This document shows positions 46,751 to 57,068 of a stretch of 64,000 nt of DNA, piece after piece. The DNA comes from Bradyrhizobium sp. 195 (GTDB lineage: Bacteria > Pseudomonadota > Alphaproteobacteria > Rhizobiales > Xanthobacteraceae). Below the pieces are notes generated by a model, which did not search any database, was not told the DNA's origin, and saw only the letters and a list, made by a program, of their open reading frames with translations. How positions within the stretch are numbered: the stretch's first letter is position 1; every line of letters starts with the position of its first letter. The translations under genes and the position numbers were made by a program. Where the stretch lies: NCBI RefSeq assembly GCF_023101665.1, contig NZ_CP082161.1, forward strand, positions 3,224,001 to 3,288,000, given 5' to 3'.

Positions 46751-47719
46751 ATGTTCCGATTTTCCGCGCGCCTTGCCGGCGCGGCCGTCGCGCTGACCCT
46801 TGCGGCAGCGACGCCTTCCCTTGCCCAGCAGCTCGAGCTCAAGCTGATGGCGCCGGCCGCGCCCGGCGGCGGCTGGGACCAGACCGCTCGCTCGATGCAG
46901 CAGGCGCTGGTGGCCTCGGGCGTTGCGCGCAGCGTGCAGGTCACCAACGTTCCGGGCGCCGGCGGCAGCGTCGGCATCGCGCAGTTCGTCAACGGCGCCA
47001 AGGGCGACGGCAACCAGATGATGGTCAATGGCTTCGTCATGGTGGGCGCGCTCGCCATGAACAAGTCGCCGGTCACGCTGGAGCAGGTGACGCCGATCGC
47101 GCGGCTCACCGAGGAAATCCAGGTGATCGTGGTTCCCGCGAATTCGCCGATCAAGAATGCGCAGGATCTCGCCGCCGCGGTGAAGGCCGATATCGCCAAG
47201 GTCACCTTTGCCGGCGGCTCGGCCGGCGGCGTCGATCATGTGATGGCCGCACTGTTCGCCGGCGCCGTCGGCGCTGACGCCAAGAAGATCAACTACATCC
47301 CGTTCTCAGGCGGCGGCGAGTCGCTCGCCGCGATCCTCGGCGGCAAGGTCACCGCAGGCATTTCGGGCCTCAGCGAATATGAAGGGCAGATCAAATCCGG
47401 CAAGCTGCGCGCGATCGGCGTGACCTCGGAGAAGCGCATCCCGGGGAGCGACATCCCGACCTTTAGGGAGCAAGGCATCGACCTCGTGATCGCCAATTGG
47501 CGCTCGGTGGTCGCACCTCCCGGCATCACGCCGGAGCAGCGCAAGACCTTGAGCGATGCGGTCGAGAAGATGGTGAAGTCGGATGCCTGGAAGGAAATCC
47601 TCAAGCAGAAGGGCTGGGAGGACGCCTATCTCGGCGGCGATGCCTTCGCCGACTTCCTGAAGAAGGAAACGGTGCGTGTCACCGACGTGCTGAAATCGGT
47701 CGGCCTGGTCAAATCATGA
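46751..47719 (+). CDS. tctC: tripartite tricarboxylate transporter substrate-binding protein, second system
   Basis: 322 residues with a signal peptide (AGAAVALTLAAATPSLAQ, cleavage near residue 25). The Bug/TctC motifs are present: LMAPAAPGGGWDQTARSMQ, VTNVPGAGGSVGIAQ, INYIPFSGGGESLAAILGG. It is only distantly similar to the TctC at 34425, so its ligand is probably different. The stop overlaps the tctB start (ATGA). First gene of a tctCBA operon that lacks the oxalate operator and follows an IclR regulator. Confidence 0.92.
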   Translation: MFRFSARLAGAAVALTLAAATPSLAQQLELKLMAPAAPGGGWDQTARSMQQALVASGVARSVQVTNVPGAGGSVGIAQFVNGAKGDGNQMMVNGFVMVGALAMNKSPVTLEQVTPIARLTEEIQVIVVPANSPIKNAQDLAAAVKADIAKVTFAGGSAGGVDHVMAALFAGAVGADAKKINYIPFSGGGESLAAILGGKVTAGISGLSEYEGQIKSGKLRAIGVTSEKRIPGSDIPTFREQGIDLVIANWRSVVAPPGITPEQRKTLSDAVEKMVKSDAWKEILKQKGWEDAYLGGDAFADFLKKETVRVTDVLKSVGLVKS

Positions 47720-48201
47720 CCTCGGGCGATCCGGCCCAGCCGCCGCGGCGCGTCGATCGCGCCGGCCTCGTCATCGCCGCCTTGCTCGCGGTTCTCGCGG
47801 CGGTGCTGGTCCTTGACGCGCGCGGCCTGTCATCCACCGCGATGTACGGCATGGGGCCGGAGGCGATGCCGGTCGTGGTCGCCTGCGGCCTTGCCCTGCT
47901 CGCGATCGGCAATTTCGTCGACGCGCTGCGCGGCAATCTGCCGGCGCGCGAGAGCGCCGATCCCGTGCCGGTGGTCTTGATCCTCATCGGCCTGGCGCTG
48001 CTGATCGCCATCATCGGTTTCGGCGGCGGCTTCATCCTGGCGACCTCGGTGCTGTTCGTGACGACGTCGGCGGCATTCGGGCGCCGAGCTGTCCTGGTCG
48101 ATTCCGCCATCGCTCTCGTTATGTCGACCCTCATCTATCTCGCATTTGACCGCCTGCTGACGCTGAGCCTTCCGGCCGGACCCCTGGAGCGACTGCTGTG
48201 A
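47716..48201 (+). CDS. tctB: tripartite tricarboxylate transporter small membrane subunit, second system
   Basis: 161 residues with four predicted membrane helices (about 17-37, 45-65, 83-120 and 127-147), the TctB layout. The ATG at 47716 overlaps the tctC stop by four bases and its own stop overlaps the tctA start, so all three are translationally coupled. The frame is open upstream inside tctC, but the coupled ATG is the sensible start. Confidence 0.9.
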   Translation: MTSGDPAQPPRRVDRAGLVIAALLAVLAAVLVLDARGLSSTAMYGMGPEAMPVVVACGLALLAIGNFVDALRGNLPARESADPVPVVLILIGLALLIAIIGFGGGFILATSVLFVTTSAAFGRRAVLVDSAIALVMSTLIYLAFDRLLTLSLPAGPLERLL

Positions 48202-49700
48202 TGGACACTTTTGCGGCGCTGGCGCACGGCATGGCCGTCGCCATCCAGCCGATGAACCTGCTCTATGCGCTGATCGGCGTGTTCCTGGGCACGGCCGTTG
48301 GCGTGCTGCCTGGCATCGGACCGGCGCTGACGGTCGCGCTGCTGTTGCCGGTCACCTACAAGCTCGACCCCGGCGGCTCGCTGATCATGTTCGCCGGCAT
48401 TTATTACGGCGGCATGTATGGCGGCTCGACCACCGCGATCCTGATCAACACGCCCGGCGAGAGCGCCTCGATGGCGACCGCGCTCGAAGGCAACAAGATG
48501 GCCAAGGCCGGCCGCGGCGGCCCGGCGCTGGCGACCTCCGCGATCGGCTCTTTCGTTGCCGGCACCATCGCCACCATTGGCTTGGCTTTCCTCGCGCCCT
48601 GGCTGGTCGATTTCGCGGTGCGTTTTGGCCCCGAGGATTACTTTGCGCTGATGTGCGTTGCCTTTGTCACGGTGTCGGCGACCTTCGGAGATTCTCCGAT
48701 CCGCGGCCTGACCAGCCTGTTCATCGGCCTGACGCTCGGCCTCGTCGGCATCGACAAGCTGACCGGCCAGGCGCGGCTTGCGTTCGGCGTCCCCGAGCTG
48801 CTCGACGGCGTCGAGGTGACGACGCTTGCGGTCGGCCTGTTCGCGGTGGGCGAGGCGCTCTATGTCGCATCGCGTCGCCACCACAGCGAGGAGAAGCTCG
48901 AGCCGGTGCGCGGCTCGCTGTGGATGACAAAAGAAGACTGGAAGCGGTCGTGGAAGCCGTGGCTGCGCGGCACGATGTTCGGCTTCCCGATTGGCGCGCT
49001 GCCGGCGGGCGGCGCGGAGATCCCGACGTTCCTGTCCTATTCGACCGAGAAGCGGTTGACGAAACATCCCGAAGAGTTCGGCAAGGGCGCGATTGAGGGC
49101 GTGGCGGGGCCGGAAGCGGCCAACAACGCGTCCGCCGCCGGCACGCTGGTGCCGCTGCTCACGCTCGGCTTGCCCACCTCGGCGACGGCCGCGATGATGC
49201 TGGCGGGCTTCCAGCAATACGGCCTCAACCCGGGACCGCTGTTGTTCGCGGAACGGCCTGACCTCGTGTGGGGGCTGATCGCCAGCCTGTTCATCGCCAA
49301 CGTCATGCTGCTGGTTCTCAACCTGCCGCTGGTCGGACTTTGGGTGCGGCTGCTCGCGATTCCGCAGCCATGGCTCTATGCCGGCATCCTCGTGTTCGCG
49401 ACCATGGGCACCATCGCGGCCAAGCCATCGGTGGTCGAGCTGTCGATGCTGGCGGGTTTCGGCGTGCTCGGCTTTCTGATGCGCCGGTTCGATTTTCCGA
49501 TCGCACCCGTCGTCGTGGGCCTGATCCTCGGCCCGATCGCCGAGAGCCAGCTGCGCCGCGCGCTGGCCATCAGCCTTGGTGACCCCATGACGCTGCTGCA
49601 GAGCCCGATCTCGGCAACGCTGTTGGCGGTGGCGTTGATCGCGCTGCTGGCCCCCTTCGTGCTGAAGGGGCTCGGGCGGTTCAAGGCCAACGAGGATTAA
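48198..49700 (+). CDS. tctA: tripartite tricarboxylate transporter large membrane subunit, second system
   Basis: 500 residues from GTG at 48198, or 499 from the ATG at 48201. The TctA signatures are visible: [20 protein letters not shown] and [20 protein letters not shown] near the N-terminus, [20 protein letters not shown] near 255-275, and about eleven membrane segments. It completes the second system. The 124 bases that follow before the amidohydrolase gene show no clear terminator. Confidence 0.93.
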   Translation: MMDTFAALAHGMAVAIQPMNLLYALIGVFLGTAVGVLPGIGPALTVALLLPVTYKLDPGGSLIMFAGIYYGGMYGGSTTAILINTPGESASMATALEGNKMAKAGRGGPALATSAIGSFVAGTIATIGLAFLAPWLVDFAVRFGPEDYFALMCVAFVTVSATFGDSPIRGLTSLFIGLTLGLVGIDKLTGQARLAFGVPELLDGVEVTTLAVGLFAVGEALYVASRRHHSEEKLEPVRGSLWMTKEDWKRSWKPWLRGTMFGFPIGALPAGGAEIPTFLSYSTEKRLTKHPEEFGKGAIEGVAGPEAANNASAAGTLVPLLTLGLPTSATAAMMLAGFQQYGLNPGPLLFAERPDLVWGLIASLFIANVMLLVLNLPLVGLWVRLLAIPQPWLYAGILVFATMGTIAAKPSVVELSMLAGFGVLGFLMRRFDFPIAPVVVGLILGPIAESQLRRALAISLGDPMTLLQSPISATLLAVALIALLAPFVLKGLGRFKANED

Positions 49701-49824
49701 TGGAACTGACAAGGCGGCGGCATCTGTGCCCAATGTGAAAGCACGGATGCCGCATTATTTGAGTTGCCCCTGCCGCCGCGGGGGTTAACCATCGCTGGGC
49801 TGTCCATTTCACGCGAGAGCCTCG

Positions 49825-51627
49825 ATGACCAAACTCACCCGCTTTGCCGTCGCGCCGCTGCACAGCATGACGCGACGTCTGGCCGACGTCGCATCCGCAC
49901 GCCTCGCGCCTGATCTCGTCGTCACGGGCGCGCGGGTGCTCTCGACCTATTCCGAGCGCATCCATCCCGGTCGGGAGATCTGGATCACCGGCGGCCGCAT
50001 CGCCGCGGTGAAGCCCGCCGGCACGGCGAAAAAGGCCTGGAGCGGTGTCGCGACTTACGACGCGGCCGGCGGCATCATCGCGCCTGGCCTCGTCGATCCG
50101 CACATCCACATCGAATCCTCGATGGTGACGGCCTGTGCTTATGCGGAGGCCGCGCTGCTGAACGGCACCACCACGATCTTTTGCGACAGCCACGAGATCG
50201 GCAACGTCATGGATGTCGCCGGTGTCGAGGCAATGCTGGAGGACGCGCGGCGGGCGCCGCTGTCGATCTTCCTGACGGTGCCGAGCACGGTGCCGGCGAC
50301 CTCGGCGGAACTGGAGACGGCGGGCGGGGACCTCACGCCGGACAAGATCGCCGGCCTGTTCGATCGCTGGCCCGAGGCTGTCGCACTCGGCGAGAAGATG
50401 GACTTTGTGCCCGTGACGATGGGCGACGAGCGTAGTCACGCCATCCTCGCGGCCGCCCTGAAGCGTGGCCGTCCCGTCTCTGGTCACGTCTATGGCCGCG
50501 AATTTGTTGCGGCCTATGCGGCATCGGGCGTGACCGATACCCATGAAGCGATCGACCGCGACATCGCCGACGACCTGCTCGACGCCGGCGTCTGGGTGTT
50601 CCTGCGCGGCGGCCCACCGACGACGCCCTGGCACTCGCTGCCGCAGGCGATCCGCACGGTCACCGAGTTAGGGGCCTCGCACAAGCGGACGGCGGTTTGC
50701 ACCGACGACCGCGATGCCGACGATCTCCTGCTGTTCGGTCTCGACTGGGTGGTGCGGGAAGCCGTGAAGGCCGGCATGTCGCCGGAGCAGGCCTGGTCGA
50801 TGGGCTCGCTGCACGGCGCAACCCGCTTCGGCATGGATGGCGACATCGGCGGGCTCGGCGGCGGCCGCCGCGCCGATCTCGTGCTGATGGACGACCAGCT
50901 CAAGCCGCAATGCACCTGGTACGGCGGCGAGCTCGTGGTCGAGCGCGGCAAGATTACGCCGCGTCTCGATCAGGCGCTGTCGCAGCGTTATCAATATCCG
51001 AAGGCGGCCTATGCGACCGTCAAGCTTCCGGAGAAGGTCAAGCTGACGCCGGAATTGCCGGTGAAGGCCTGCACCGTCAATGCGATCAAGACCGCGCTAC
51101 CGGGCATCACGCTGATCCATGAAAAAGTGGCGATCGAGCCCGCAAAGGACTGGCCGGACCTGTTCGCGCGCTACGGCCTGTGCTTCGTCACGGTGGTGGA
51201 ACGCCACGGCAAATCGGCCGGCAACGTCGCCTATGGCCTGCTCAAGGATTTCGGCCTGAAGCGAGGCGCGGTCGCCTCCAGCGTCGGACACGACAGCCAC
51301 AATATCATCGTGGCCGGGACCAACGAGGGCGACATGCAGGTGGCGATATCCGCCATCAAGGCGCAGCAGGGCGGCGTCTGCGTCGTCGCCGACGGCAAGG
51401 TGAGGGCGCTGGTTCCGCTGCCGATCGCAGGCCTTCTCTCCGACAAGCGCGTCACGGAGGTCGCCGAAGAGGTCAAGGCGCTGAAGAAGGAGTGGGCGGA
51501 AGCCGGCTGCACCATTCCCTACATGGGCTTCAATTTGATTCCGCTATCGGTCATTCCGGAAATTCGCATCACCGACAAGGGCCTCGTGCTGGTGCCGCAG
51601 ATGGAGCTGGCGCCGCTGTTCGAGTGA
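49825..51627 (+). CDS. ade: adenine deaminase family amidohydrolase
   Basis: 600 residues, the usual length for the prokaryotic Ade family. Metal ligands of the TIM barrel are present: [13 protein letters not shown] near 88-100, [12 protein letters not shown] near 118-129, HVYGREF, and TDDRDADDL near 290. The C-terminal Ade domain ([19 protein letters not shown]) is complete. The classical reaction is adenine to hypoxanthine and ammonia with an Fe or Mn centre. Several paralogues in rhizobia are of uncertain substrate, and its position between a carboxylate transporter and glyoxylate genes leaves this open. Confidence 0.85.
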   Translation: MTKLTRFAVAPLHSMTRRLADVASARLAPDLVVTGARVLSTYSERIHPGREIWITGGRIAAVKPAGTAKKAWSGVATYDAAGGIIAPGLVDPHIHIESSMVTACAYAEAALLNGTTTIFCDSHEIGNVMDVAGVEAMLEDARRAPLSIFLTVPSTVPATSAELETAGGDLTPDKIAGLFDRWPEAVALGEKMDFVPVTMGDERSHAILAAALKRGRPVSGHVYGREFVAAYAASGVTDTHEAIDRDIADDLLDAGVWVFLRGGPPTTPWHSLPQAIRTVTELGASHKRTAVCTDDRDADDLLLFGLDWVVREAVKAGMSPEQAWSMGSLHGATRFGMDGDIGGLGGGRRADLVLMDDQLKPQCTWYGGELVVERGKITPRLDQALSQRYQYPKAAYATVKLPEKVKLTPELPVKACTVNAIKTALPGITLIHEKVAIEPAKDWPDLFARYGLCFVTVVERHGKSAGNVAYGLLKDFGLKRGAVASSVGHDSHNIIVAGTNEGDMQVAISAIKAQQGGVCVVADGKVRALVPLPIAGLLSDKRVTEVAEEVKALKKEWAEAGCTIPYMGFNLIPLSVIPEIRITDKGLVLVPQMELAPLFE

Positions 51628-51779
51628 TCTGCTTTCACCTGTATCTCGATCTAACCGATTGAGACCGCCGCGTTTTTTCTGCGGCTGCCGCATCGTGGAA
51701 AATAAAATCGATCTCGTTGAGATCGCATCTCGCTCGTCTGATGATCTCGCTCGCTGACGCAACTTGAGCGAGGTCCGAT

Positions 51780-53564
51780 ATGGCGAAGATGCGAGCTATC
51801 GATGCTGCCGTGCGAATTCTGGAGAAGGAAGGCATCTCGACTGTCTTCGGGGTTCCCGGAGCCGCGATCAATCCGCTTTACTCGGCGCTGAAGAAGCGCG
51901 GCTCGATCCGCCACATCCTCGCACGACACGTCGAGGGCGCTTCGCACATGGCGGAGGGCTACACCCGCGCCAAGGCAGGCAATATCGGCGTCTGCATCGG
52001 AACCTCGGGGCCGGCCGGCACCGACATGATCACCGGGCTTTATTCGGCGATCGCCGATTCCATTCCGATCCTCTGCATCACCGGGCAGGCGCCGCGCGCG
52101 CGTCTCTACAAGGAGGATTTCCAGGCCGTCGACATCGAGTCGATCGCAAAGCCCGTGACGAAATGGGCGGTGACGGTGCGCGAGCCGGCGCTGGTGCCGC
52201 GCGTGTTCAGCCAGGCGTTTCATGTGATGCGCTCAGGGAGGCCGGGGCCTGTGCTGATCGACATGCCGCTCGACGTGCAGCTCGCCGAGATCGAGTTCGA
52301 CGACGAGACCTATGAGCCGCTGCCGGTCTACAAGCCTACTGCGACGCGCAAGCAGGTCGAGAAGGCGCTCGAGATGCTCAACGCCGCCGAGCGTCCGCTG
52401 ATCGTCGCGGGGGGCGGCATCATCAACGCCGACGCTTCGGATTTGCTGGTCGAGTTCGCCGAGATCGCCAATGTGCCTGTTGTCCCGACCCTGATGGGGT
52501 GGGGCGCGATCCCCGACGATCACGTGCTGATGGCCGGCATGGTCGGCCTTCAGACCAGCCACCGTTATGGCAATGCGACCATGCTCGAATCCGACTTCGT
52601 GCTCGGCATCGGCAACCGCTGGGCCAATCGCCACACCGGCTCGGTCGAGACCTATACCAAGGGCCGCACCTTCGTGCATGTCGACATCGAGCCGACCCAG
52701 ATCGGGCGCGTGTTCAATCCCGATCTCGGCATCGTCTCGGACGCCAAGGCCGCGCTCGAACTCTTCGTCACCGTCGCCAGGGAGTGGCGCCGGTCAGGCA
52801 GGCTCCGTGAGCGCCAGGCGTGGCCTGCGGTCTGCCGCGATCGCAAGAAGACGATGTTGCGCAAGAGCCATTTCGACAACGTCCCGATCAAGCCGCAGCG
52901 CGTCTATGAGGAGATGAACAAGGCGTTCGGCCGCGACACCACTTACGTCACGGTGATCGGCCTGTCGCAGATCGCCGGCGCGCAATTCCTCGGCGTCTAC
53001 AAGCCGCGCAACTGGATCAACGCGGGGCAGGCGGGGCCGCTCGGCTGGACATTGCCCGCCGCGCTCGGCGTGCGTGCCGCGTGTCCGGATCGCGAGATCG
53101 TGGCCCTCTCTGGCGACTACGACTTCCAGTTCCTGATCGAGGAGCTCGCGGTCGGGGCGCAGTTCAATCTGCCCTACATCCACGTGGTCGTGAACAATTC
53201 CTATCTCGGCCTGATCCGCCAGGCCCAGCGTGGTTTCGACATGGACTATCACGTCCAGCTCTCGTTCGAGAACGTCAATGCGCCTGAGCTCAATGGATAC
53301 GGCGTCGACCACGTCGCGGTCGCCGAAGGCCTCGGCTGCAAGGCAATCCGCGTCACTGACCCGAAGGACACGCAGGCGGCATTCGCCACCGCGCGCGAAT
53401 TGATGGCCAAGCACCGCGTGCCCGTGGTGGTCGAGTTCATCCTGGAACGCGTCACCAACATCGCGATGGGCACGGAGATCGACAACATCGTCGAGTTCGA
53501 GGAGGTGCTGGACCTTCCGCTCGACGAGGTCGCAACCACACGCGTGTTGCAGCCGGCGGAATAG
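51780..53564 (+). CDS. gcl: glyoxylate carboligase (tartronate-semialdehyde synthase)
   Basis: 594 residues. A ThDP- and FAD-containing enzyme that joins two glyoxylates to give tartronate semialdehyde and CO2. A diagnostic feature is Val51 in [14 protein letters not shown], where other ThDP enzymes have the catalytic glutamate; Gcl is known for this valine. The ThDP motif [18 protein letters not shown] with VVNNSYLGL is intact. GCGAGGT precedes the ATG at 51780. It starts a gcl-hyi-glxR run that sends glyoxylate to glycerate. None of the oxalate operators is found upstream. Confidence 0.96.
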   Translation: MAKMRAIDAAVRILEKEGISTVFGVPGAAINPLYSALKKRGSIRHILARHVEGASHMAEGYTRAKAGNIGVCIGTSGPAGTDMITGLYSAIADSIPILCITGQAPRARLYKEDFQAVDIESIAKPVTKWAVTVREPALVPRVFSQAFHVMRSGRPGPVLIDMPLDVQLAEIEFDDETYEPLPVYKPTATRKQVEKALEMLNAAERPLIVAGGGIINADASDLLVEFAEIANVPVVPTLMGWGAIPDDHVLMAGMVGLQTSHRYGNATMLESDFVLGIGNRWANRHTGSVETYTKGRTFVHVDIEPTQIGRVFNPDLGIVSDAKAALELFVTVAREWRRSGRLRERQAWPAVCRDRKKTMLRKSHFDNVPIKPQRVYEEMNKAFGRDTTYVTVIGLSQIAGAQFLGVYKPRNWINAGQAGPLGWTLPAALGVRAACPDREIVALSGDYDFQFLIEELAVGAQFNLPYIHVVVNNSYLGLIRQAQRGFDMDYHVQLSFENVNAPELNGYGVDHVAVAEGLGCKAIRVTDPKDTQAAFATARELMAKHRVPVVVEFILERVTNIAMGTEIDNIVEFEEVLDLPLDEVATTRVLQPAE

Positions 53565-53575
53565 GAGAGAAGATC

Positions 53576-54361
53576 ATGCCGAAGTTTGCCGCCAACCTCA
53601 CCATGCTCTTCAACGAGATGCCGTTCCTCGACCGCTTCAGTGCTGCGAAGGCGGCGGGCTTTTCCGGGGTCGAGTATCTCTTTCCCTATGATTTCGAAAA
53701 GGCGCAGCTGCGCGAGCAGCTCGAGGCCCACGGCTTGACGCAGGTGCTGCACAATCTGCCGGCGGGCAACTGGGCGGGAGGCGAGCGTGGCATCGCGATC
53801 CTGCCCGATCGCACCGCCGAATTCCGCGACGGCGTATTCCGCGCCATCGACTACGCCAAGGCGCTGGATTGCGAACAGCTCAACTGCCTCGTCGGTATCG
53901 CGCCCACTGACGCCGATCCGCGCGAGCTTCAGGAGACGCTGGTCGGGAATCTGCGCTTTGCGGCTTCGACGCTGGCGCGGGAGAACATCAAGCTGCTGGT
54001 CGAGCCGATCAACACGCTCGACATTCCCGGCTTCTTCCTCAACGGCACCGAGCAGGCGGTGCAGCTGATCTCGGACGTGCGGTCGAATAACCTCTTCATC
54101 CAGTACGACATCTACCACATGCAGATCATGGAAGGCGATCTCGCCCGCACCATGCAGGAATATCTGCCGCAGATCGCCCACATCCAGCTCGCCGACAATC
54201 CCGGCCGCCACGAGCCGGGCACCGGCGAGATCAACTATCCCTTCCTGTTCCGCCATCTCGATGCGATCGGCTATCGCGGCTGGATCGGCTGCGAATACAA
54301 GCCCCTCACCACGACGCTGGAAGGCCTTTCGTGGCACGCCGCGCAGACATTTGAGACGTAA
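53576..54361 (+). CDS. hyi: hydroxypyruvate isomerase
   Basis: 261 residues; GGAGAGAAG precedes the ATG, eleven bases after the gcl stop. It is an AP-endonuclease-type TIM barrel. Metal and active-site residues characteristic of Hyi are present: LFNEMPFLDRF, LVEPINTLDIPGFFL, FIQYDIYHMQIMEGD and IQLADNPGRHEPGTGEINY. It interconverts tartronate semialdehyde and hydroxypyruvate, and it is encoded with gcl and glxR in many proteobacteria. Confidence 0.95.
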   Translation: MPKFAANLTMLFNEMPFLDRFSAAKAAGFSGVEYLFPYDFEKAQLREQLEAHGLTQVLHNLPAGNWAGGERGIAILPDRTAEFRDGVFRAIDYAKALDCEQLNCLVGIAPTDADPRELQETLVGNLRFAASTLARENIKLLVEPINTLDIPGFFLNGTEQAVQLISDVRSNNLFIQYDIYHMQIMEGDLARTMQEYLPQIAHIQLADNPGRHEPGTGEINYPFLFRHLDAIGYRGWIGCEYKPLTTTLEGLSWHAAQTFET

Positions 54362-54380
54362 GACCACGGTTGCGGTGCGC

Positions 54381-54520
54381 TCCCTCTCCCGCTTGCGGGA
54401 GAGGGCTGGGGAGAGGGTATCTCCACGATGGGAATCTCTGAGGCGCGCCGAGAAAGTCCCAAGGAGGAGAAAGCCCTCACCCGGCACTGCGTGCCGACCT
54501 CTCCCGCAAGCGGGAGAGGT
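54381..54520. repeat. CTCCCGC-type palindromic repeat inside the gcl-hyi-glxR operon, copy 2
   Basis: CTCTCCCGCTTGCGGGAGAG at the left and CTCTCCCGCAAGCGGGAGAG at the right, each a hairpin alone, with inner GGGGAGAGGG and CCCTCACCC arms. It is related to the copy at 28263-28389. Its position between hyi and glxR would lower or process the downstream mRNA. Confidence 0.8.
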
Positions 54521-54567
54521 GCACCGAGCGCGTGGATCGACTTAGCCCAAATCTGGAGGAATTAGAC

Positions 54568-55455
54568 ATGATCGACATCGGCTTCATCGGACTTGGCACC
54601 ATGGGACGGCCGATGGCCGGTCATCTCCTGGCCGCGGGCCATCGTGTTCTCCTGCATGACGTCGCGCCAGTCGCGTCCGAGCTGATCTCTGCAGGCGGCA
54701 TCGCCTGCAAATCGGCCAAGGAGGTCGCGGAGGAGGCGGACGCCGTCATCATCATGGTGCCGGATACGCCGCATGTGGAAGCCGTGCTGTTCGGCAAGGA
54801 CGGCGTCGCGAGCGGCATCTCCAAGGGCAAGATCGTGGTCGACATGAGTTCGATCTCGCCGCTGGCGACGAAAGAGTTCGCGAAGAAGATCGAGGCGCTG
54901 GGTGCTGACTATCTCGACGCGCCGGTGTCGGGCGGAGAGGTCGGCGCCAAGGCCGCGAGCCTCACCATCATGGTTGGGGGGCCGGAGCGGGCGTTCAACA
55001 CCATGAAGCCGGCCTTCGACAAGATGGGCAAGAACGTCACCCGCGTCGGCGCCAATGGCGACGGGCAGACGACGAAGGTTGCCAACCAGATCATCGTCGC
55101 GCTGACGATCGAGGCGGTGAGCGAGGCCCTGTTGTTTGCATCGAAGGCCGGAGCCGATCCGGCGCTGGTGCGGCAGGCACTGATGGGCGGATTCGCCTCC
55201 TCGCGCATCCTCGAAGTCCACGGCGAGCGCATGGTGAAGCGCAATTTCGATCCCGGCTTCCGCATCGAGCTGCACCAGAAGGATCTCAACCTCGCGCTCG
55301 AAGGTGCGCGTTCGCTCGGCCTTTCGCTGCCGAGCACGGCTGTGGCGCAGCAATTGTTCTCGTCCTGCACCGCGCATGGCGGCAAGGGGTGGGATCATTC
55401 GGCGATGGTGCGGGCGCTGGAACTGATGGCGGGGCACGAGATCGCCGCTGGCTGA
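54568..55455 (+). CDS. glxR: 2-hydroxy-3-oxopropionate (tartronate semialdehyde) reductase
   Basis: 295 residues from the ATG at 54568 with CTGGAGGA upstream; in-frame sequence further 5' belongs to the repeat. It is a beta-hydroxyacid dehydrogenase: N-terminal NAD motif DIGFIGLGTMGRPMA, substrate motif DAPVSGGEVGAKAASLTI, catalytic lysine in GQTTKVANQIIVA (about 172) and cofactor motif HQKDLNLALEGA. It reduces tartronate semialdehyde to glycerate, the last step of the glycerate pathway that begins with Gcl. Confidence 0.95.
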   Translation: MIDIGFIGLGTMGRPMAGHLLAAGHRVLLHDVAPVASELISAGGIACKSAKEVAEEADAVIIMVPDTPHVEAVLFGKDGVASGISKGKIVVDMSSISPLATKEFAKKIEALGADYLDAPVSGGEVGAKAASLTIMVGGPERAFNTMKPAFDKMGKNVTRVGANGDGQTTKVANQIIVALTIEAVSEALLFASKAGADPALVRQALMGGFASSRILEVHGERMVKRNFDPGFRIELHQKDLNLALEGARSLGLSLPSTAVAQQLFSSCTAHGGKGWDHSAMVRALELMAGHEIAAG

Positions 55456-55566
55456 ACTGTTACGCCGTAACCGTCTCCAGATCTGGTGTGCTTTCGCCAC
55501 GGGGAACCGGAACAACGGCCCGGCCCCGTGGTTGAAGGCGCATATCAATCACTGGAGGTTTTAGAC

Positions 55567-55950
55567 ATGAAAACCCGTCTTGCGATTACGTTGGCTGCCG
55601 CGTCGCTGCTGGCGTCGAGCGCAGCCTTTGCCCAGTCGACGACCGAACAAGGCGCCAGGGATGGCGCACGCGCGGGCGGCGATATCGGTGGCCCGGTCGG
55701 CGCGATGGTCGGCGGCACCGTCGGTGCGGCCGTCGGCGCGGGTCTCGAAATTCCGAATGCGATTCTCGGCGGAATCCCGCGAAGTGACTCGGTTGTCGTG
55801 GAGGAGCGCGTCGTGGTCGGCGAGCCGCTGCCTCCGACCGTGGTGCTGCGCCCGGTGCCGAACTACACCGAGTATCGCTATGCGGTCGTGAACGACCGCC
55901 GCGTGATCGTCGAGCCGCGCACCCGCCGCGTCGTCAAGATTATCGACTGA
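55567..55950 (+). CDS. secreted DUF1236-type protein
   Basis: 127 residues from the ATG at 55567 after a CTGGAGG site. An evident signal peptide (AITLAAASLLASSAAFAQ) is followed by a glycine/alanine-rich stretch (GGDIGGPVGAMVGGTVGAAV) and a C-terminal domain with VVGEPLPPTV, then RPVPNYTEYRYAVVNDRRVI and RRVVKIID. The last pattern is that of DUF1236, a rhizobial periplasmic domain of unknown function. It is a single-gene unit, with a 111-base upstream region and the convergent VanZ-like gene 45 bases downstream. Confidence 0.85.
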   Translation: MKTRLAITLAAASLLASSAAFAQSTTEQGARDGARAGGDIGGPVGAMVGGTVGAAVGAGLEIPNAILGGIPRSDSVVVEERVVVGEPLPPTVVLRPVPNYTEYRYAVVNDRRVIVEPRTRRVVKIID

Positions 55951-55995
55951 TCGGCGGCTAACCTGAAGCGTTGAGAATATGGGCCCTGCGGAGCG

Positions 55996-56373
55996 TCACT
56001 CCGCGGGGCCTTCGCTTGCCACGGTGGAGCTTGGGCGAAGGCGCGTGAGCAGCCAATCGGCCGCCGCCGCGAGCGCAAAGCCGAAGCAGGCGGTGAGCGC
56101 GTCGACCAGAAAATCCTCCAGCCGGGCGTGGCGTCCGGGTGCCCAAAACTGCATCAGCTCGAGCACGCCGATCAGGGCGACCGCGGCCGCTGCGCTCGGC
56201 AGGCGCCGGCGCGGATAGGCGAGGCCGAAGGCCAGTCCCACCAGGATGAATGCAAGCGCATGTTCGCCGTCCTGGCCCAGGTCGGAATGGGGGCGCAGGC
56301 CGGGGGGACCGAGGGTGGCGAAAGTAACGGCGGCCGCGAGCAGCCAGGCAATGGAACGAACCAAAATGGACAT
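55996..56373 (-). CDS. VanZ-like membrane protein
   Basis: 125 residues with four predicted membrane helices (about 5-22, 38-50, 58-75 and 85-108). The VanZ pattern is visible: the aspartate/histidine pair in QDGEHALAFILVGLAFG and the ELMQFWAPGRHARLEDFLVDALT segment, corresponding to the E..Q...gR..s..D.l.N..G pattern of the family. The role is unknown, although VanZ itself alters teicoplanin susceptibility and many relatives are in polysaccharide gene clusters. It is convergent with the DUF1236 gene. Confidence 0.8.
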   Translation of the reverse strand: MSILVRSIAWLLAAAVTFATLGPPGLRPHSDLGQDGEHALAFILVGLAFGLAYPRRRLPSAAAAVALIGVLELMQFWAPGRHARLEDFLVDALTACFGFALAAAADWLLTRLRPSSTVASEGPAE

Positions 56374-56449
56374 CCGGCTCGCTTAGCACAGATTTGCAAT
56401 GGGCCGTACAGTCCCCCCATCAGATCGACGTGTAGTTAATGACAAAATG

Positions 56450-57058
56450 TTAAAGTGGCTCGCGCACGCCGAGCCCGTGCATGAAGCGCTCCCGGATCTG
56501 CACGGGATCACGCCTTGTGGTGCCGACACCGGGCTTGTCGTCGATGCGGACCGCGATCAGGCTCGGTTCGGTGGCCGACATCGCCGCTTCGACCAGACGT
56601 TCGAAATCCTCCTCGTCCGCGGCCCAGGCGCTGTTGGAAAGGCCGGAGCCGACGGCAATGGCAACGATGTCGGCGACGCTTGCCGCAGGTGTCGGCTGTG
56701 CGCCGGTAATCTGGTAGATGCCATTGTCCATCACGACCATGACGAGGTTCTTCGGCTTCAGGCTCGCAATCGTCGAGAGCGCGCCGAGCTGCATCAACAG
56801 CGAGCCATCGCCTTCGAGTGCGAAGACGCGGCGGTCGGGCTGCGCCAGCGCGACGCCGAGCGCGATCGGAAAAGCGAGCCCCATGCTGCCCAGCATGTAG
56901 AAATTCTGCGGGCGGTGGCCGGCGGCCCAGAGGTCGAAATTGGTGTTGCCGATGCCGCCGATCACGGCTTCCTCGTGCTTGAGCCTGGCGATCAGCCGCG
57001 AGGTGACATCGAAGCGGTTCATCACCTTGGTATTTCGCGCGTTCATGGCGGTATTCAT
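56450..57058 (-). CDS. C-terminal (ThDP-binding) subunit of a split ThDP decarboxylase
   Basis: 202 residues. Only the pyrophosphate-binding domain is present: the ThDP motif FALEGDGSLLMQLGALSTI and MDNGIYQITG about 30 residues later, preceded by the LGSMGLAFPIALGVAL segment. It matches the beta-type chain of sulfopyruvate decarboxylase (ComE) and the C-terminal half of phosphonopyruvate decarboxylase. It is encoded eleven bases after the matching N-terminal subunit, and the two must associate to form an active site. The substrate is probably a 3-substituted pyruvate, but sequence alone does not tell which. Confidence 0.85.
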   Translation of the reverse strand: MNTAMNARNTKVMNRFDVTSRLIARLKHEEAVIGGIGNTNFDLWAAGHRPQNFYMLGSMGLAFPIALGVALAQPDRRVFALEGDGSLLMQLGALSTIASLKPKNLVMVVMDNGIYQITGAQPTPAASVADIVAIAVGSGLSNSAWAADEEDFERLVEAAMSATEPSLIAVRIDDKPGVGTTRRDPVQIRERFMHGLGVREPL

Positions 57059-57068
57059 TTGGCCGACC

